Shown here: positions 44,865 through 54,053 of the stretch, piece by piece
Layout of the letters: each line of letters begins with the position of its first letter
How positions within the stretch are numbered: position 1 is the stretch's first letter
DNA from: Bauldia litoralis
GTDB taxonomy: Bacteria; Pseudomonadota; Alphaproteobacteria; Rhizobiales; Kaistiaceae
DNA: 64,000 bases
NCBI RefSeq assembly: GCF_900104485.1
Contig: NZ_FMXQ01000001.1
Span: 248,001 to 312,000 of the forward strand
Direction: 5' to 3'
The notes under the pieces: generated by a model
Databases searched by the model: none
Seen by the model: only the letters and a program-made list of their open reading frames with translations
Told to the model about the DNA's origin: nothing
Translations under genes and position numbers: made by a program

Positions 44865-45746
44865 CTAGTCGCCAGCGGATGTTTCACCCGACTCGGAGCG
44901 GCCGCGCAATCCCTCGATCGCCGCCATGCGCTCGCGGCTCTCGCCCCAGCGCCGGGTCATCACGTCGGCGATCAGCGCCTCGATCACCGCCAGCAGCGCC
45001 GCGTTCGAATCCCAGGCGGAGGGAACCGACACCCGCGCCGGCAGCACGTGCCGGGCGAAACGTGCGGCCGGCGACAGCCACTGGTCGGTGAGCACGATCG
45101 TCGTCACCTTGCGCTTGGCCGCCGCCGCCGCGAGATCGCGGAGGTCGGCCTGGTAGCGGCGAATGTCGATCAGGAACAACACGTCGCGGCCGTTCATGTC
45201 GACCAGCTGGTCCCGCCAGTTGTCCGGCTGCCCCTCGAAGTGGCTGACATTCGGCCGGATGATCCTCAGATGCGCGGTCATGTAGCGGGCGAGTGGATCG
45301 GTGAACCGGCCGCCAAGGCAATGCAGAGGTCGTCGCGGATCGGAGAGAAGACCGCCGACGGCGTCCATCTCGTCGGCCGGCAGGTGGCGGAAGGTGCCGA
45401 CGACATTCTCGGCGACCGCCTCGGCAAAGACCTGGTGCGGCCGATCCTTCCGGTCGCCGCCGCCCTGCCCGTCGTCGGATTTCGCCAGCGGCGAACGTAG
45501 CTGCGCCTCGACCTCCTCCTTGAGGCGGCGCTGGAAATCCGGATAGGAGGCGAAGCCGATCCGCGCCACGAAGCGCAGCACCGAAGGCGTGCTGACACCG
45601 GCCTGCTCCGCGAACTGGGCCGCGCTCTCGAGCCCCTGCAGAGGGTAATTCGCCAGCAGCGTCTGCGCCGCGCGACGCTCGGAGCGGGTCATCTCCGACA
45701 GCCCGTCGCGGATACGCTCGGCCAGCGAAATCTCGATCCCCTTCAT
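44865..45746 (-). CDS. MurR/RpiR-family transcriptional regulator
   Basis: This 293-residue regulator has an N-terminal HTH_6 domain (MTRSERRAAQTLLANYPLQG and QAGVSTPSVLRFVARIGFAS) and a SIS sugar-phosphate-binding domain (about 120-260) with RPLHCLGGRFTDPLARYMTA and LFLIDIRRYQADLRDLAAAA. The start at 45746 follows GGGGAAG. It heads the kinase/ABC operon and is divergent from the amidohydrolase/TRAP block. An inverted repeat in the shared intergenic region is its probable operator. The tail after residue 270 is hydrophilic and unconserved. Confidence 0.88.
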   Translation of the reverse strand: MKGIEISLAERIRDGLSEMTRSERRAAQTLLANYPLQGLESAAQFAEQAGVSTPSVLRFVARIGFASYPDFQRRLKEEVEAQLRSPLAKSDDGQGGGDRKDRPHQVFAEAVAENVVGTFRHLPADEMDAVGGLLSDPRRPLHCLGGRFTDPLARYMTAHLRIIRPNVSHFEGQPDNWRDQLVDMNGRDVLFLIDIRRYQADLRDLAAAAAKRKVTTIVLTDQWLSPAARFARHVLPARVSVPSAWDSNAALLAVIEALIADVMTRRWGESRERMAAIEGLRGRSESGETSAGD

Positions 45747-45783
45747 TCTTCCCCACCTCGTCCACACCGTGGCGCCGGGGCGA

Positions 45784-45847
45784 TTGACAATCCGCCGGGC
45801 ACCGTATGAGATGTTACAGAAGTGGTCGCAACATACCACTTTGTAAC
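45784..45847. promoter_or_regulatory. Divergent promoter region with RpiR-type inverted repeat
   Basis: An interrupted palindrome has GTTACAGAAGTGG (45813-45825) and CCACTTTGTAAC (45836-45847), whose complement is GTTACAAAGTGG, one base shorter. A -35-like TTGACA (45784-45789) precedes it on the plus strand, with TATGAG at 45805-45810 as a possible but short-spaced -10. The repeat would cover the start of transcription towards the amidohydrolase gene and lies upstream of the RpiR operon, so one regulator could control both. Confidence 0.55.
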
Positions 45848-45865
45848 GTTCCATTCACGTCGGTC

Positions 45866-46666
45866 ATGTCCGACGGAGCTGGGGGCAACCGGATGGCCGC
45901 TGGGGACCGCGACCCCATCGAAATCGAGAATGCGGACGGTGCCGGCGCCTTCGTGATCGTCTGCGACCACGCTTCGCAGACCGTCCCCTTGGACTACGCC
46001 TCGCTCGGCCTCGCGCCCGAGGCCCTGGACCGGCACATCGCCTGGGATCCCGGCGCGCTCGGCGTAGCCCGGCAGATGGCGGCCGATCTCGACGCGCCGC
46101 TGCTGTGGCCCGATGTTTCCCGCCTCGTCATCGACTGCAACCGCGACCCGGCCGCGCCGGACCTGATCGTCGCCGAGGGCGACGGGCTCACCGTGCCGGG
46201 CAACAGCAATCTCGATGCGGCCGAACGGACCCGGCGACTGGCGGCGGTGCATGCCCCCTATCACGCGGCGATCGAAGCCTGCCTTGCCGCGCGCCGCGCC
46301 GCCGGCCGGCAGACGTCGCTGATTGCCGTCCACTCCTTCACCCCCGTCTGGCGCGATCGCCACCGCCCGTGGCAGATCGGCATCCTGTTCGACGACGACC
46401 GCCGCCTCGCCGACACCCTGATCGGCGCGTTGCGCGCCGACCCGACGCTGACCGTCGGCGTCAACGAACCCTATTCGCCGGCCGACCGTGTCTATTACAC
46501 GCTTTCCCGGCACCGCGCGCAGGACGCCCTTGCCGCGGTAATGATCGAAATCCGCAACGACGAGATCGCCGACGCCACGGCGCAACAGCAGTGGGGAAGC
46601 CGCCTCGCAACGATTGTCCGGGACTTCGCAATCGATGGACAGGCGGCGGGACCGGCGGCCGCGTGA
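45866..46666 (+). CDS. N-formylglutamate amidohydrolase family protein
   Basis: This protein of about 266 residues (257 if the ATG at 45893, preceded by a G-rich stretch, is used) has the family motifs VIVCDHASQTVPLDYASLGL, HIAWDPGALGVARQMA and RLVIDCNRDP. It also has IAVHSFTPVWRDRHRPWQIG and YSPADRVYYTLSRH, with the expected metal-binding D/H/E residues. The family hydrolyses N-acyl or amide bonds of glutamate derivatives, as in histidine catabolism (HutG). No hut genes are nearby. Next to a glutamine-synthetase-like ligase, hydrolysis of a gamma-glutamyl or N-acyl intermediate is a reasonable inference. Confidence 0.86.
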   Translation: MSDGAGGNRMAAGDRDPIEIENADGAGAFVIVCDHASQTVPLDYASLGLAPEALDRHIAWDPGALGVARQMAADLDAPLLWPDVSRLVIDCNRDPAAPDLIVAEGDGLTVPGNSNLDAAERTRRLAAVHAPYHAAIEACLAARRAAGRQTSLIAVHSFTPVWRDRHRPWQIGILFDDDRRLADTLIGALRADPTLTVGVNEPYSPADRVYYTLSRHRAQDALAAVMIEIRNDEIADATAQQQWGSRLATIVRDFAIDGQAAGPAAA

Positions 46667-46801
46667 ACGATTCTTGCAAGACCGGATCGTCCGCCATCGG
46701 CCGGCGACCCGGATGGAGGGAATGGAACAAGATGAAGACGGGAAGACGATCGTAGCCAGGGGACCAACGACCTAAATGCTGATCGAACGGGGAATGGGGC
46801 C

Positions 46802-47317
46802 ATGCCCGCACCGATAAGAGCCTTCGTGCGCTTCGTCGACGCGATGAACCGCTTCGTCGGCTTGATCGCGATGTACCTGATCTTCGCGCTGGTCGCGGTG
46901 CTTCTCTATTCCTCGGTTGCCAAGACCTTCGCCATGCCGCCGCTCTGGACGCTTGAGATGGCCCAGTTCGTCATGGTTGCCTATTTTCTGCTCGGCGGCG
47001 GCTACTCCATGCAGATGGATTCCAACAGCCACGTCCGGATGGACCTGCTCTACGGCCGCTGGTCGCCGCGAGCCCGGGCGACGGTCGATTCCGTCACCAT
47101 CCTCTTCCTGCTCTTCTATCTCGGTGTCCTGCTCTACGGCGCGATCCGCAGCACCAGCTATGCCCTGCAATATGGCGAGGAGAGTTATTCGGCCTGGGCG
47201 CCGCCGATGGCGCCGATCAAGATCGTCATGACCATCGGCATCTTCCTGATGCTTCTGCAGGCGATCGCGACCTTCTTCAAGAATGTCGCCGAAGCCCGTG
47301 GGAAGCCGCTGTCATGA
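46802..47317 (+). CDS. dctQ: TRAP transporter small permease (DctQ type)
   Basis: This 171-residue membrane protein has four predicted helices (about residues 17-38, 52-72, 95-115, 135-158) and the typical WTLEMAQFVMVAYFLLGGGY and VRMDLLYGRWSPRARATVDS segments of the DctQ subunit. It overlaps the large permease gene by ATGA. With DctM and the periplasmic DctP it forms a sodium-coupled tripartite importer. The small subunit is essential but not substrate-determining. No strong promoter was seen in the 135 bp before it. Confidence 0.9.
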   Translation: MPAPIRAFVRFVDAMNRFVGLIAMYLIFALVAVLLYSSVAKTFAMPPLWTLEMAQFVMVAYFLLGGGYSMQMDSNSHVRMDLLYGRWSPRARATVDSVTILFLLFYLGVLLYGAIRSTSYALQYGEESYSAWAPPMAPIKIVMTIGIFLMLLQAIATFFKNVAEARGKPLS

Positions 47318-48636
47318 GTTACGAGCTCATCGCCATCCTGATGTTCTCGTCGATGATGCTGATGCTCCTGACGGGGCAGCGGGTCTTTGCCGCCATCGGC
47401 TTCGTCGCCTCGGTTTCGGCGATGCTGCTGTGGGGCGACGGCGGTTCGGAAATCGCCTTCAGCGCCGCCATGAAGCTGATGAAATGGTATCCGCTGCTGA
47501 CCCTGCCGCTGTTCATCTACATGGGCTACGTCCTGTCGGAGACCGGCATCGCCGACGATCTCTATAGGATGTTCCATGTCTGGTTCGGGCCGGTGCCAGG
47601 CGGGCTGGCGATCGGCACCATCGCCCTGATGGTCGTCATTTCGGCGATGAACGGCCTCAGCGTCGCCGGCATGGCGATCGGCGCCACCATCGCCATGCCC
47701 GAATTGCTGCGGCGCGGCTACGACAAGATCATGGTCACCGGCGTGATCCAGGCCGGCAGTTCGCTCGGCATCCTGATCCCGCCGAGCGTCGTCCTCGTCC
47801 TCTACGGCATCATTGCGCGCCAGCCGGTCAGCCAATTATGGATGGCCGGCGTCTTCCCCGGCCTGATGATGGCCGGCCTCTTCATTCTCTACATCCTCGT
47901 CCGCTGCAAGCTTCGGCCGGAGCTCGGGCCGCCGCTGCCGAAGGAAGAGCGCGACATCGGGCTGAAGGAAAAGCTCCTTCTGCTGCGGGCCGGCATCCTT
48001 CCCTTCCTGATCTTCTTCTTCATGACCGGCCTCTTCCTGATGGGCTACACGAGCCTCGTCGAAAGCGCCGCGGTCGGCGCGACGGCGGCCACCGTCGCCG
48101 CCCTGATCAAGCGGCGCCTGACCTTCTCGGTCCTCCATTCGACGGTGAAGAAGACCCTCGGCATCAGTTGCATGTTCATGTGGATCATCCTGGCGGCGCT
48201 GGCCTTCGGGGCCGTCTTCGACGGGCTCGGCGCGGTCAAGGCGATCGAGGGCTTCTTCCTCGGCCAGCTTCACATGACGCGCTGGGAAGTCCTCATCATG
48301 ATGCAGCTTTCCTTCATCCTGATGGGCATGTTCCTCGACGACACCGCCATGCTGGTCATCGTCGCACCACTCTATGTGCCGCTGGTCAGGGCGCTCGAAT
48401 TCGATCTCGTCTGGTACGGCGTGCTCTACACGATCACCTGCCAGATCGCCTACATGACGCCGCCCTTCGGCTACAACCTCTTCCTGATGCGGGCGATGGC
48501 GCCGCCGGAAGTGACGCTCGGCGACATCTACCGCTCCATCCTCCCCTTCGTTCTTGTCATGGTCACCGCGCTGGCGCTGGTCATGGCCTTCCCTGAGATC
48601 GCTCTGTATTTGCCGAGGACCGTCTATGGCCAGTGA
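47314..48636 (+). CDS. dctM: TRAP transporter large permease (DctM type)
   Basis: This 440-residue protein has about twelve membrane segments and the DctM hallmarks LLTGQRVFAAIGFVASVSAM, MNGLSVAGMAIGATIAMPEL, GSSLGILIPPSVVLVLYGII and MTPPFGYNLFLMRAMAPPE. It catalyses sodium-driven import of the solute delivered by the binding protein. It is coupled to DctQ by ATGA and is followed by a 127-bp gap with a small stem-loop before the binding-protein gene. Confidence 0.92.
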   Translation: MSYELIAILMFSSMMLMLLTGQRVFAAIGFVASVSAMLLWGDGGSEIAFSAAMKLMKWYPLLTLPLFIYMGYVLSETGIADDLYRMFHVWFGPVPGGLAIGTIALMVVISAMNGLSVAGMAIGATIAMPELLRRGYDKIMVTGVIQAGSSLGILIPPSVVLVLYGIIARQPVSQLWMAGVFPGLMMAGLFILYILVRCKLRPELGPPLPKEERDIGLKEKLLLLRAGILPFLIFFFMTGLFLMGYTSLVESAAVGATAATVAALIKRRLTFSVLHSTVKKTLGISCMFMWIILAALAFGAVFDGLGAVKAIEGFFLGQLHMTRWEVLIMMQLSFILMGMFLDDTAMLVIVAPLYVPLVRALEFDLVWYGVLYTITCQIAYMTPPFGYNLFLMRAMAPPEVTLGDIYRSILPFVLVMVTALALVMAFPEIALYLPRTVYGQ

Positions 48637-48694
48637 GAGACAATGCTGCGAGCGATCGTTGAGCCAGGGAAGAAGCAGGTCTTGCGGCGAGACT

Positions 48695-48717
48695 GGTCCC
48701 TTTTAGTCCGGGGGACC
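48695..48717 (+). promoter_or_regulatory. Small stem-loop between TRAP permease and binding-protein genes
   Basis: GGTCCC (48695-48700) and GGGACC (48712-48717) can pair around an 11-base loop, in the 127-bp gap between dctM and dctP. The stem has six pairs. It may be a processing or attenuation element that lets the binding protein be made at a different level from the permeases. The evidence is modest. Confidence 0.35.
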
Positions 48718-48763
48718 GCATCACGTGTCTTCGGACCAACACGATGAAAGGAGTCTTCGTGAA

Positions 48764-49831
48764 ATGACCCAGCAATCCAAGATCAGCAAACGCGAGTTTC
48801 TGAAGAAGGCCGGCGTCACCACCGCGGGTGCGGCGGCTGCCTCGACCCTGGCCGCACCGGCCGTCCTCGGCCAGACCGCGATCAAGTGGCGGCTGCAGAC
48901 CTATGCCGGCGCATCGCTGGCCGAGCACGTCATCAAGCCGGCGATCGATTCCTTCAACAAGGTCGCCAATGGCGAGATGGAAATCGAGCTCTACACCGCC
49001 GATCAGCTTGTGCCGACCGGCGAACTCTTCCGCGCCATGCAGGCCGGAACCATCGACGCCGTGCAGAGCGACGAGGACTCGATGGCCGCGCCCGTCGACG
49101 TCTCGGTCTTCGGCGGCTACTTCCCCTTCGCCACCCGCTACTCCCTCGACGTGCCGGTGCTGTTCAACCAGTACGGCCTGAAGGAGATCTGGGAAGAAGC
49201 CTATTCGGAAGTCGAGAACGTCACCTGGCTGTCGGCCGGCTCGTGGGATCCCTGCCACTTCAACACCACCAAGCCGATCCGCAGCCTCGAAGACCTCAAG
49301 GGCCTCCGGGTCTACACCTTCCCGACCGCCGGCCGCTTCCTCAGCCAGTTCGGCGTCGTGCCGGTCAACATTCCCTACGAGGATGCCGAGGTCGCGGTGC
49401 AGACCGGCGAGATCGACGGCATGGCCTGGTCCGGCATCACCGAGGACTACACGGTCGGTTGGGCGAACGTCACCAAGTACTTCCTGACCAACAACATCAC
49501 CGGCGCCTGGATCGGTTCCTTCTTCGCCAACAGCGAGCGTTGGGCCGAGGTGCCGGATCACCTCAAGACGCTGTTCCAGCTGACCATGGATTCCTCGCAC
49601 TATTACCGCCAGTGGTGGTACTGGGGCGGCGAAGCCAAGCTCCGCGTCGAGGGCGACAAGCTTGAGCTCACCTCGATTCCGGAATCGGAATGGAACCAGG
49701 TGGTCAAGGCGGCCGAGACCTTCTGGGCGGACATCGCCAAGGAGAGCGACCGAAGCGCCCGCGTCGTCGAGATCCTCAAGAACTACGCCGGCGTCATGGA
49801 GAAGGCAGGACCGCCCTACCGCTACGGCTAG
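48764..49831 (+). CDS. dctP: TRAP transporter substrate-binding protein (DctP type)
   Basis: This 355-residue protein has a Tat-like but single-arginine signal (ISKREFLKKAGVTTAGAAAA, cleavage near VLGQ) and a DctP/TAXI-like fold. It shows WRLQTYAGASLAEHVIKPAI, ELYTADQLVPTGELFRAMQA, and the ligand arginine region DLKGLRVYTFPTAGRFLSQF. It also has EVAVQTGEIDGMAWSGITED. The start at 48764 follows AAGGAG by 10 bp. DctP proteins bind mainly carboxylates via that arginine. The neighbouring enzymes suggest an amine, amino alcohol or N-acyl amino acid. Confidence 0.88.
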   Translation: MTQQSKISKREFLKKAGVTTAGAAAASTLAAPAVLGQTAIKWRLQTYAGASLAEHVIKPAIDSFNKVANGEMEIELYTADQLVPTGELFRAMQAGTIDAVQSDEDSMAAPVDVSVFGGYFPFATRYSLDVPVLFNQYGLKEIWEEAYSEVENVTWLSAGSWDPCHFNTTKPIRSLEDLKGLRVYTFPTAGRFLSQFGVVPVNIPYEDAEVAVQTGEIDGMAWSGITEDYTVGWANVTKYFLTNNITGAWIGSFFANSERWAEVPDHLKTLFQLTMDSSHYYRQWWYWGGEAKLRVEGDKLELTSIPESEWNQVVKAAETFWADIAKESDRSARVVEILKNYAGVMEKAGPPYRYG

Positions 49832-49870
49832 GCGATGTCCGGTCGCCTGCAACATGGCGATTGATCGAAC

Positions 49871-49901
49871 GGCCCGGGGGGATCATCTTGCCCCCCGGGC
49901 C
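49871..49901 (+). terminator. Strong GC-rich stem-loop after the TRAP binding-protein gene
   Basis: The arm GGCCCGGGGGG (49871-49881) and its exact complement (49891-49901) enclose a 9-base loop ATCATCTTG, 40 bp after dctP and 37 bp before the glutamine-synthetase-like gene. There is no U-run. It is likely to stabilise the transporter mRNA or partly terminate before the enzyme genes. It is the fourth 11-bp hairpin of this type in the window. Confidence 0.62.
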
Positions 49902-49937
49902 ACCTCCTGACGGCACAGAAACGGGCACCATCGCTCC

Positions 49938-51308
49938 ATGGCAGGCATGCTGACACTCGCGGAACTGAAGAAGGCGGCCGCCGCCGGCGAGATCGACACG
50001 GTCCTCGCTTGCATGGTCGACATGCAGGGGCGGCTGATCGGCAAGCGCTTCCAGGCCGGGTACTTCGTCGAGGAAGCCCATACCGAGACCCATGGCTGCG
50101 ATTACCTCCTCGCCGCCGATATCGATATGGAGCCGGTGCCGGGCTACAAGGCGGCGAGTTGGGAAAAGGGCTATGGCGACTTCGTCATGAAGCCCGACCT
50201 GGCGACGCTGCGCCGGATTCCATGGCTCGAAGGAACGGCGCTGGTCCTCTGCGACGTCCTCGATCATCACACCCACGAGGACCTCAGCCACAGCCCGCGC
50301 GCCATCCTGCGCCGGCAGATCGCCCGGCTGGCCGAGCGCAACATGTCGGCCTTCGTCGCCACCGAGCTCGAATTCTACCTCTTCGACGAGGACTACGAGG
50401 CGATCCGTCGGAAGCGCTACGCCGACCTCGCCACCTCCGGCCATTACATCCAGGATTACCACATCCTCCAGACCACCAAGGAGGAAGGCACCATGCGCGC
50501 CATCCGCCTCGGGCTGGAAGGCGCCGGCATTCCGGTCGAGAGCTCCAAGGGCGAATGGGGTCCGGGCCAGGAAGAGATCAACATCCGCTACGCCGACGCA
50601 CTGGCGATGGCCGACCGCCACGCCATCCTCAAGAACGGCATCAAGGAGATCGTTCACGGTCAGGGCAAGGCGGTCACCTTCATGGCCAAGTGGGACACGG
50701 CGCTGGCCGGCTCGTCCAGCCACATCCACGCCTCGCTCTGGGACAAGGCCGGCAAGAAGCCGCTGTTCCTCGATTCAGCCGCCGAGCTTGGCATGTCGAC
50801 GCTGATGCGCCAGTTCATGGCCGGCCACCTCAAATACGCCCGCGAGATGACCTGGTTCCTCGCTCCCTACGTCAATTCCTACAAGCGCTTCCAGGCCGGC
50901 ACCTTCGCCCCGACCAAGGCGATCTGGAGCCGCGACAATCGCACCGCCGGCTTCCGGCTGGTCGGCGAGAACGGCAAGTCGATCCGCACCGAATGCCGCA
51001 TCGGCGGCGCCGACCTCAATCCCTATCTCGCCATCGCCGCGCTGATCGCCGCCGGCCTCGCCGGCATCGACGAGAAGCTGGAGCTCGAGCCGGCCTTCGT
51101 CGGCGACGCCTACCAGGGCAAGCGCCTCCGCGAAGTCCCCAAGACGCTCCGCGAAGCCACCGCCCTGATGACGAAGTCGAAGATGCTCCGCGCCGCCCTC
51201 GGCGACGACGTCGTCGATCACTATGTCCACACCGCCGAGTGGGAACAGTCCGAATACGACCGCCGCGTCACCGACTGGGAACTGAAGCGCGGCTTCGAGC
51301 AATACTGA
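49938..51308 (+). CDS. Glutamine synthetase family protein (gamma-glutamyl-amine ligase candidate)
   Basis: This 456-residue type III glutamine-synthetase-like protein has the metal/glutamate motifs in FVATELEFYLF, VESSKGEWGPGQEEINIRYA, the ATP-site region SSSHIHASLWD, NSYKRFQAGTFAPTKAIWSR and RIGGADLNPYLAIAALIA. The short N-terminal domain and the SSSHIHAS variant are typical of gamma-glutamylpolyamine or gamma-glutamyl-amine synthetases rather than GlnA. It would ligate glutamate to an amine using ATP. It is followed at 25-bp spacing by dehydrogenases, as in known gamma-glutamylated amine pathways. The acceptor is unknown. Confidence 0.87.
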   Translation: MAGMLTLAELKKAAAAGEIDTVLACMVDMQGRLIGKRFQAGYFVEEAHTETHGCDYLLAADIDMEPVPGYKAASWEKGYGDFVMKPDLATLRRIPWLEGTALVLCDVLDHHTHEDLSHSPRAILRRQIARLAERNMSAFVATELEFYLFDEDYEAIRRKRYADLATSGHYIQDYHILQTTKEEGTMRAIRLGLEGAGIPVESSKGEWGPGQEEINIRYADALAMADRHAILKNGIKEIVHGQGKAVTFMAKWDTALAGSSSHIHASLWDKAGKKPLFLDSAAELGMSTLMRQFMAGHLKYAREMTWFLAPYVNSYKRFQAGTFAPTKAIWSRDNRTAGFRLVGENGKSIRTECRIGGADLNPYLAIAALIAAGLAGIDEKLELEPAFVGDAYQGKRLREVPKTLREATALMTKSKMLRAALGDDVVDHYVHTAEWEQSEYDRRVTDWELKRGFEQY

Positions 51309-51333
51309 ACGGCTCCACCGAGAGACCACCGCC

Positions 51334-52716
51334 ATGAGCGACACCGCAAAAATCATCTCCCCGGTCGACGGCTCGATCTATGCCGAGCGGCCGATCGCCA
51401 CCGACGCCGCGGTCGAGGCTGCGGTCTCCACCGCCCGCGCCGCCCAGGCCGAGTGGCGCCACACAACCGTCGCCGAGCGCAGCAAGTACATCCTGGCCTT
51501 TCTCGACGCACTCATGGCGATGAACGACGACATCGTCACCGAGCTCGCCTGGCAAATGGGCCGCCCCACCCGCTTCGGCGGCGAGAAGGGCGGCGTCGAG
51601 GAGCGCACCCGCGCCGCCGTCGCCATGGCCGAGGAAGCGCTGGCGCCTTACTACCCGCCGGAGAAGCCCGGCTTCCGCCGCTACGTCGCCCGCGACCCGC
51701 TCGGCCTGGTCCTGGTCATCGCACCGTGGAACTACCCCTACCTCACAGCCGTCAACACCATCGTCCCGGCGCTGCTTTCCGGCAACGCGGTGATCCTCAA
51801 GCACGCCACCCAGACCCTGCTGGTCGGCGAGCGCTTCGCCGAGGCTTTCGCCAGGAGCGGCCTGCCAAAAGGCCTGTTCCAGAACATCGTCCTCTCCCAC
51901 GCCCAGACCGAACGACTGGTCGGCTCCGGCCAGATCGACCACATCAACTTCACCGGCTCGGTCTCCGGCGGCCGCGTCATCGAGCGCGCCGCCGCCGGCA
52001 CCTTCGCCTCTCTCGGCCTCGAGCTCGGCGGCAAGGACCCGGCCTATGTCATGGCCGACGCCAAGCTCGACCACGCCATCGAGAATCTCGTCGACGGCGC
52101 CTTCTACAATTCCGGCCAGTGCTGCTGCGGCATCGAACGCATCTATGTCGACGAGCGCGTCTATGACGACTTCGTCGACGGCTTCGCCGACCTGACGAAG
52201 AAATATGTCGTCGGCAGCCCCCTCGATGCGGAGACCACCCTCGGTCCGATGGCCCGCGGCGCCGTCGCCGACACGGTGCGCGAGCAGGTTGCCGAGGCGA
52301 AGCGCAAGGGCGCGACGCCGCTGGTTGACATGAAGGTCGCCGCCGACCGTCCGGGCTCGCCCTACCTCGCCCCCGAGGTGCTGGTCGACGTCAACCACCA
52401 GATGGCGGTGATGCGCGAGGAAAGCTTCGGCCCGGTCGTCGGTATCATGAAGGTGCGCGGCGACGACGAGGCCGTCTCCCTGATGAACGACAGCCCCTAC
52501 GGCCTGACCGCCTCGATCTGGACCGCCGATACCGATCGCGCCGCCGCCCTCGGCAGCCGCATCGAGACCGGCACGGTCTTCATGAACCGCTGCGATTATC
52601 TCGACCCGCAACTGGTCTGGACCGGCGTCAAGGATACCGGCCGCGGCGTCACCCTGTCGAAATTCGGCTTCGAGACGCTGACCCAGCCGAAGAGCTTCCA
52701 CCTCCGCGAGATCTGA
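51334..52716 (+). CDS. Aldehyde dehydrogenase family protein
   Basis: This 460-residue NAD(P)-dependent aldehyde dehydrogenase has VIAPWNYPYLTAVNTIVPAL, catalytic glutamate in LELGGKDPAYVMAD, catalytic cysteine in NSGQCCCGIERIYV and MREESFGPVVGIMKV. It is slightly short at both ends, as in succinate-semialdehyde/lactaldehyde-like subgroups. It sits between the glutamine-synthetase-like ligase and an iron alcohol dehydrogenase. It would oxidise the aldehyde formed by the latter, perhaps while still gamma-glutamylated. It is not closely similar to the 25483 aldehyde dehydrogenase. Confidence 0.9.
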   Translation: MSDTAKIISPVDGSIYAERPIATDAAVEAAVSTARAAQAEWRHTTVAERSKYILAFLDALMAMNDDIVTELAWQMGRPTRFGGEKGGVEERTRAAVAMAEEALAPYYPPEKPGFRRYVARDPLGLVLVIAPWNYPYLTAVNTIVPALLSGNAVILKHATQTLLVGERFAEAFARSGLPKGLFQNIVLSHAQTERLVGSGQIDHINFTGSVSGGRVIERAAAGTFASLGLELGGKDPAYVMADAKLDHAIENLVDGAFYNSGQCCCGIERIYVDERVYDDFVDGFADLTKKYVVGSPLDAETTLGPMARGAVADTVREQVAEAKRKGATPLVDMKVAADRPGSPYLAPEVLVDVNHQMAVMREESFGPVVGIMKVRGDDEAVSLMNDSPYGLTASIWTADTDRAAALGSRIETGTVFMNRCDYLDPQLVWTGVKDTGRGVTLSKFGFETLTQPKSFHLREI

Positions 52717-52745
52717 CCGGACCGCGCCCTCCCCACGGAACCATC

Positions 52746-53918
52746 ATGACGACCATCACCGCCAACTGGAACTACCCGACCGCCGTCCGCTTCGGGCCGG
52801 GCCGCATTGCCGAACTCCCCGCCGTCTGCGCCGCCGCCGGCATCACGAAACCGCTGCTGGTCACCGACGCCGGGCTGGCGAAGCTCGACATCACGCGAGA
52901 GACGATGGCCCTGCTCGAACAGGCCGGCCTCGCCCCCGGCCTCTATGCCGATGTCCAGCCCAACCCGGTCGAGCGCAACGTCACCGACGGCGTCGCGGCC
53001 CTTCGCGCCGGCGGCCATGACGGCGTCGTCGCCTTCGGTGGCGGCTCCGGCCTCGATACCGGCAAGCTCATCGCCTTCATGGCCGGCCAGACCCGCCCGG
53101 TCTGGGACTTCGAGGATATCGGCGACTGGTGGACCCGCGCCGATCCGGCCGGCATCCTACCGATCGTCGCGGTGCCGACCACCGCCGGCACCGGCTCCGA
53201 GGTCGGCCGCGCCGGCGTCGTCACCGACGAGGCGACCCACACCAAGAAGGTCATCTTCCACCCGGCGATGATGCCGAAGATCGTCATCTGCGATCCCGCA
53301 CTCACCGTCGGCATGCCGCCGGTCATCACCGCCGGCACCGGCATGGACGCCTTCGCCCACTGCCTCGAGGCCTATTGTTCGCCGGGTTACCACCCGATCG
53401 CCGATGGCGTCGCCGTCGAGGGCATACGACTCGTCTTCGAGAACCTGCCCAGAGCCTTCACCGACGGCGCCGACATCGAGGCCCGCGCCCATATGATGAG
53501 CGCCGCGGCGATGGGCGCCACCGCCTTCCAGAAGGGCCTCGGCGCCATTCACTCGCTGTCGCATCCGGTCGGCGCGCTTTACAACACCCACCACGGCATG
53601 ACCAACGCGGTCTTCATGCCCTTCGTCCTGGTCTTCAACCGGTCCGCGATCGAGGCGCGCATCGCCCGTCTCGCCGCCTATCTCGGCATCGACGGCGGCT
53701 TCGACGGCTTCCTCGAAGCGGTGATCGCCCTTCGCCGGCAGATCGGCGTCCCGGAGACCCTGGCCGATTTCGGTATCGACGGCCTCCGCGCCGAGACGAT
53801 TGCCGAGATGGCGATCGTCGATCCCACCGCCGGCGGCAATCCCGTCCCGCTCACCCTCGACGCCGCGCGCAAGATTTTCCAGGCGACCCTCGACGGCGAT
53901 TATCTGCTCCTGCGCTGA
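52746..53918 (+). CDS. Iron-containing alcohol dehydrogenase
   Basis: This 390-residue family III alcohol dehydrogenase has the NAD(P) loop VVAFGGGSGLDTGKLIAFMA, TTAGTGSEVGRAGVV, and metal ligands in GTGMDAFAHCLEAYCSPGYH and GAIHSLSHPVGALYNTHHGM. It would oxidise a primary alcohol to the aldehyde used by the aldehyde dehydrogenase encoded 29 bp upstream. The N-terminus (WNYPTAVRFGPGRIAELPAV) is complete. The order ligase, aldehyde dehydrogenase, alcohol dehydrogenase fits degradation of an amino alcohol. Confidence 0.9.
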   Translation: MTTITANWNYPTAVRFGPGRIAELPAVCAAAGITKPLLVTDAGLAKLDITRETMALLEQAGLAPGLYADVQPNPVERNVTDGVAALRAGGHDGVVAFGGGSGLDTGKLIAFMAGQTRPVWDFEDIGDWWTRADPAGILPIVAVPTTAGTGSEVGRAGVVTDEATHTKKVIFHPAMMPKIVICDPALTVGMPPVITAGTGMDAFAHCLEAYCSPGYHPIADGVAVEGIRLVFENLPRAFTDGADIEARAHMMSAAAMGATAFQKGLGAIHSLSHPVGALYNTHHGMTNAVFMPFVLVFNRSAIEARIARLAAYLGIDGGFDGFLEAVIALRRQIGVPETLADFGIDGLRAETIAEMAIVDPTAGGNPVPLTLDAARKIFQATLDGDYLLLR

Positions 53919-54053
53919 CCGACGCCCGATGGGTCGGACATGAAATCCGCAGCGACAACGGGTTGCCGGCGATCGCCTGCAAGTTCGGGTATATGTTGAA
54001 CCGCGCACGATCGGACTAACCTCCAGCCGCCAATCGAATCGAGAGGGAACGCC

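Noticed and set aside
49871-49901. Calling the strong hairpin after dctP a classical intrinsic terminator that ends the operon.
   Set aside because: No U-run follows and the ligase gene begins 37 bp later with no clear promoter between; it is recorded as a possible partial terminator or stabiliser only.
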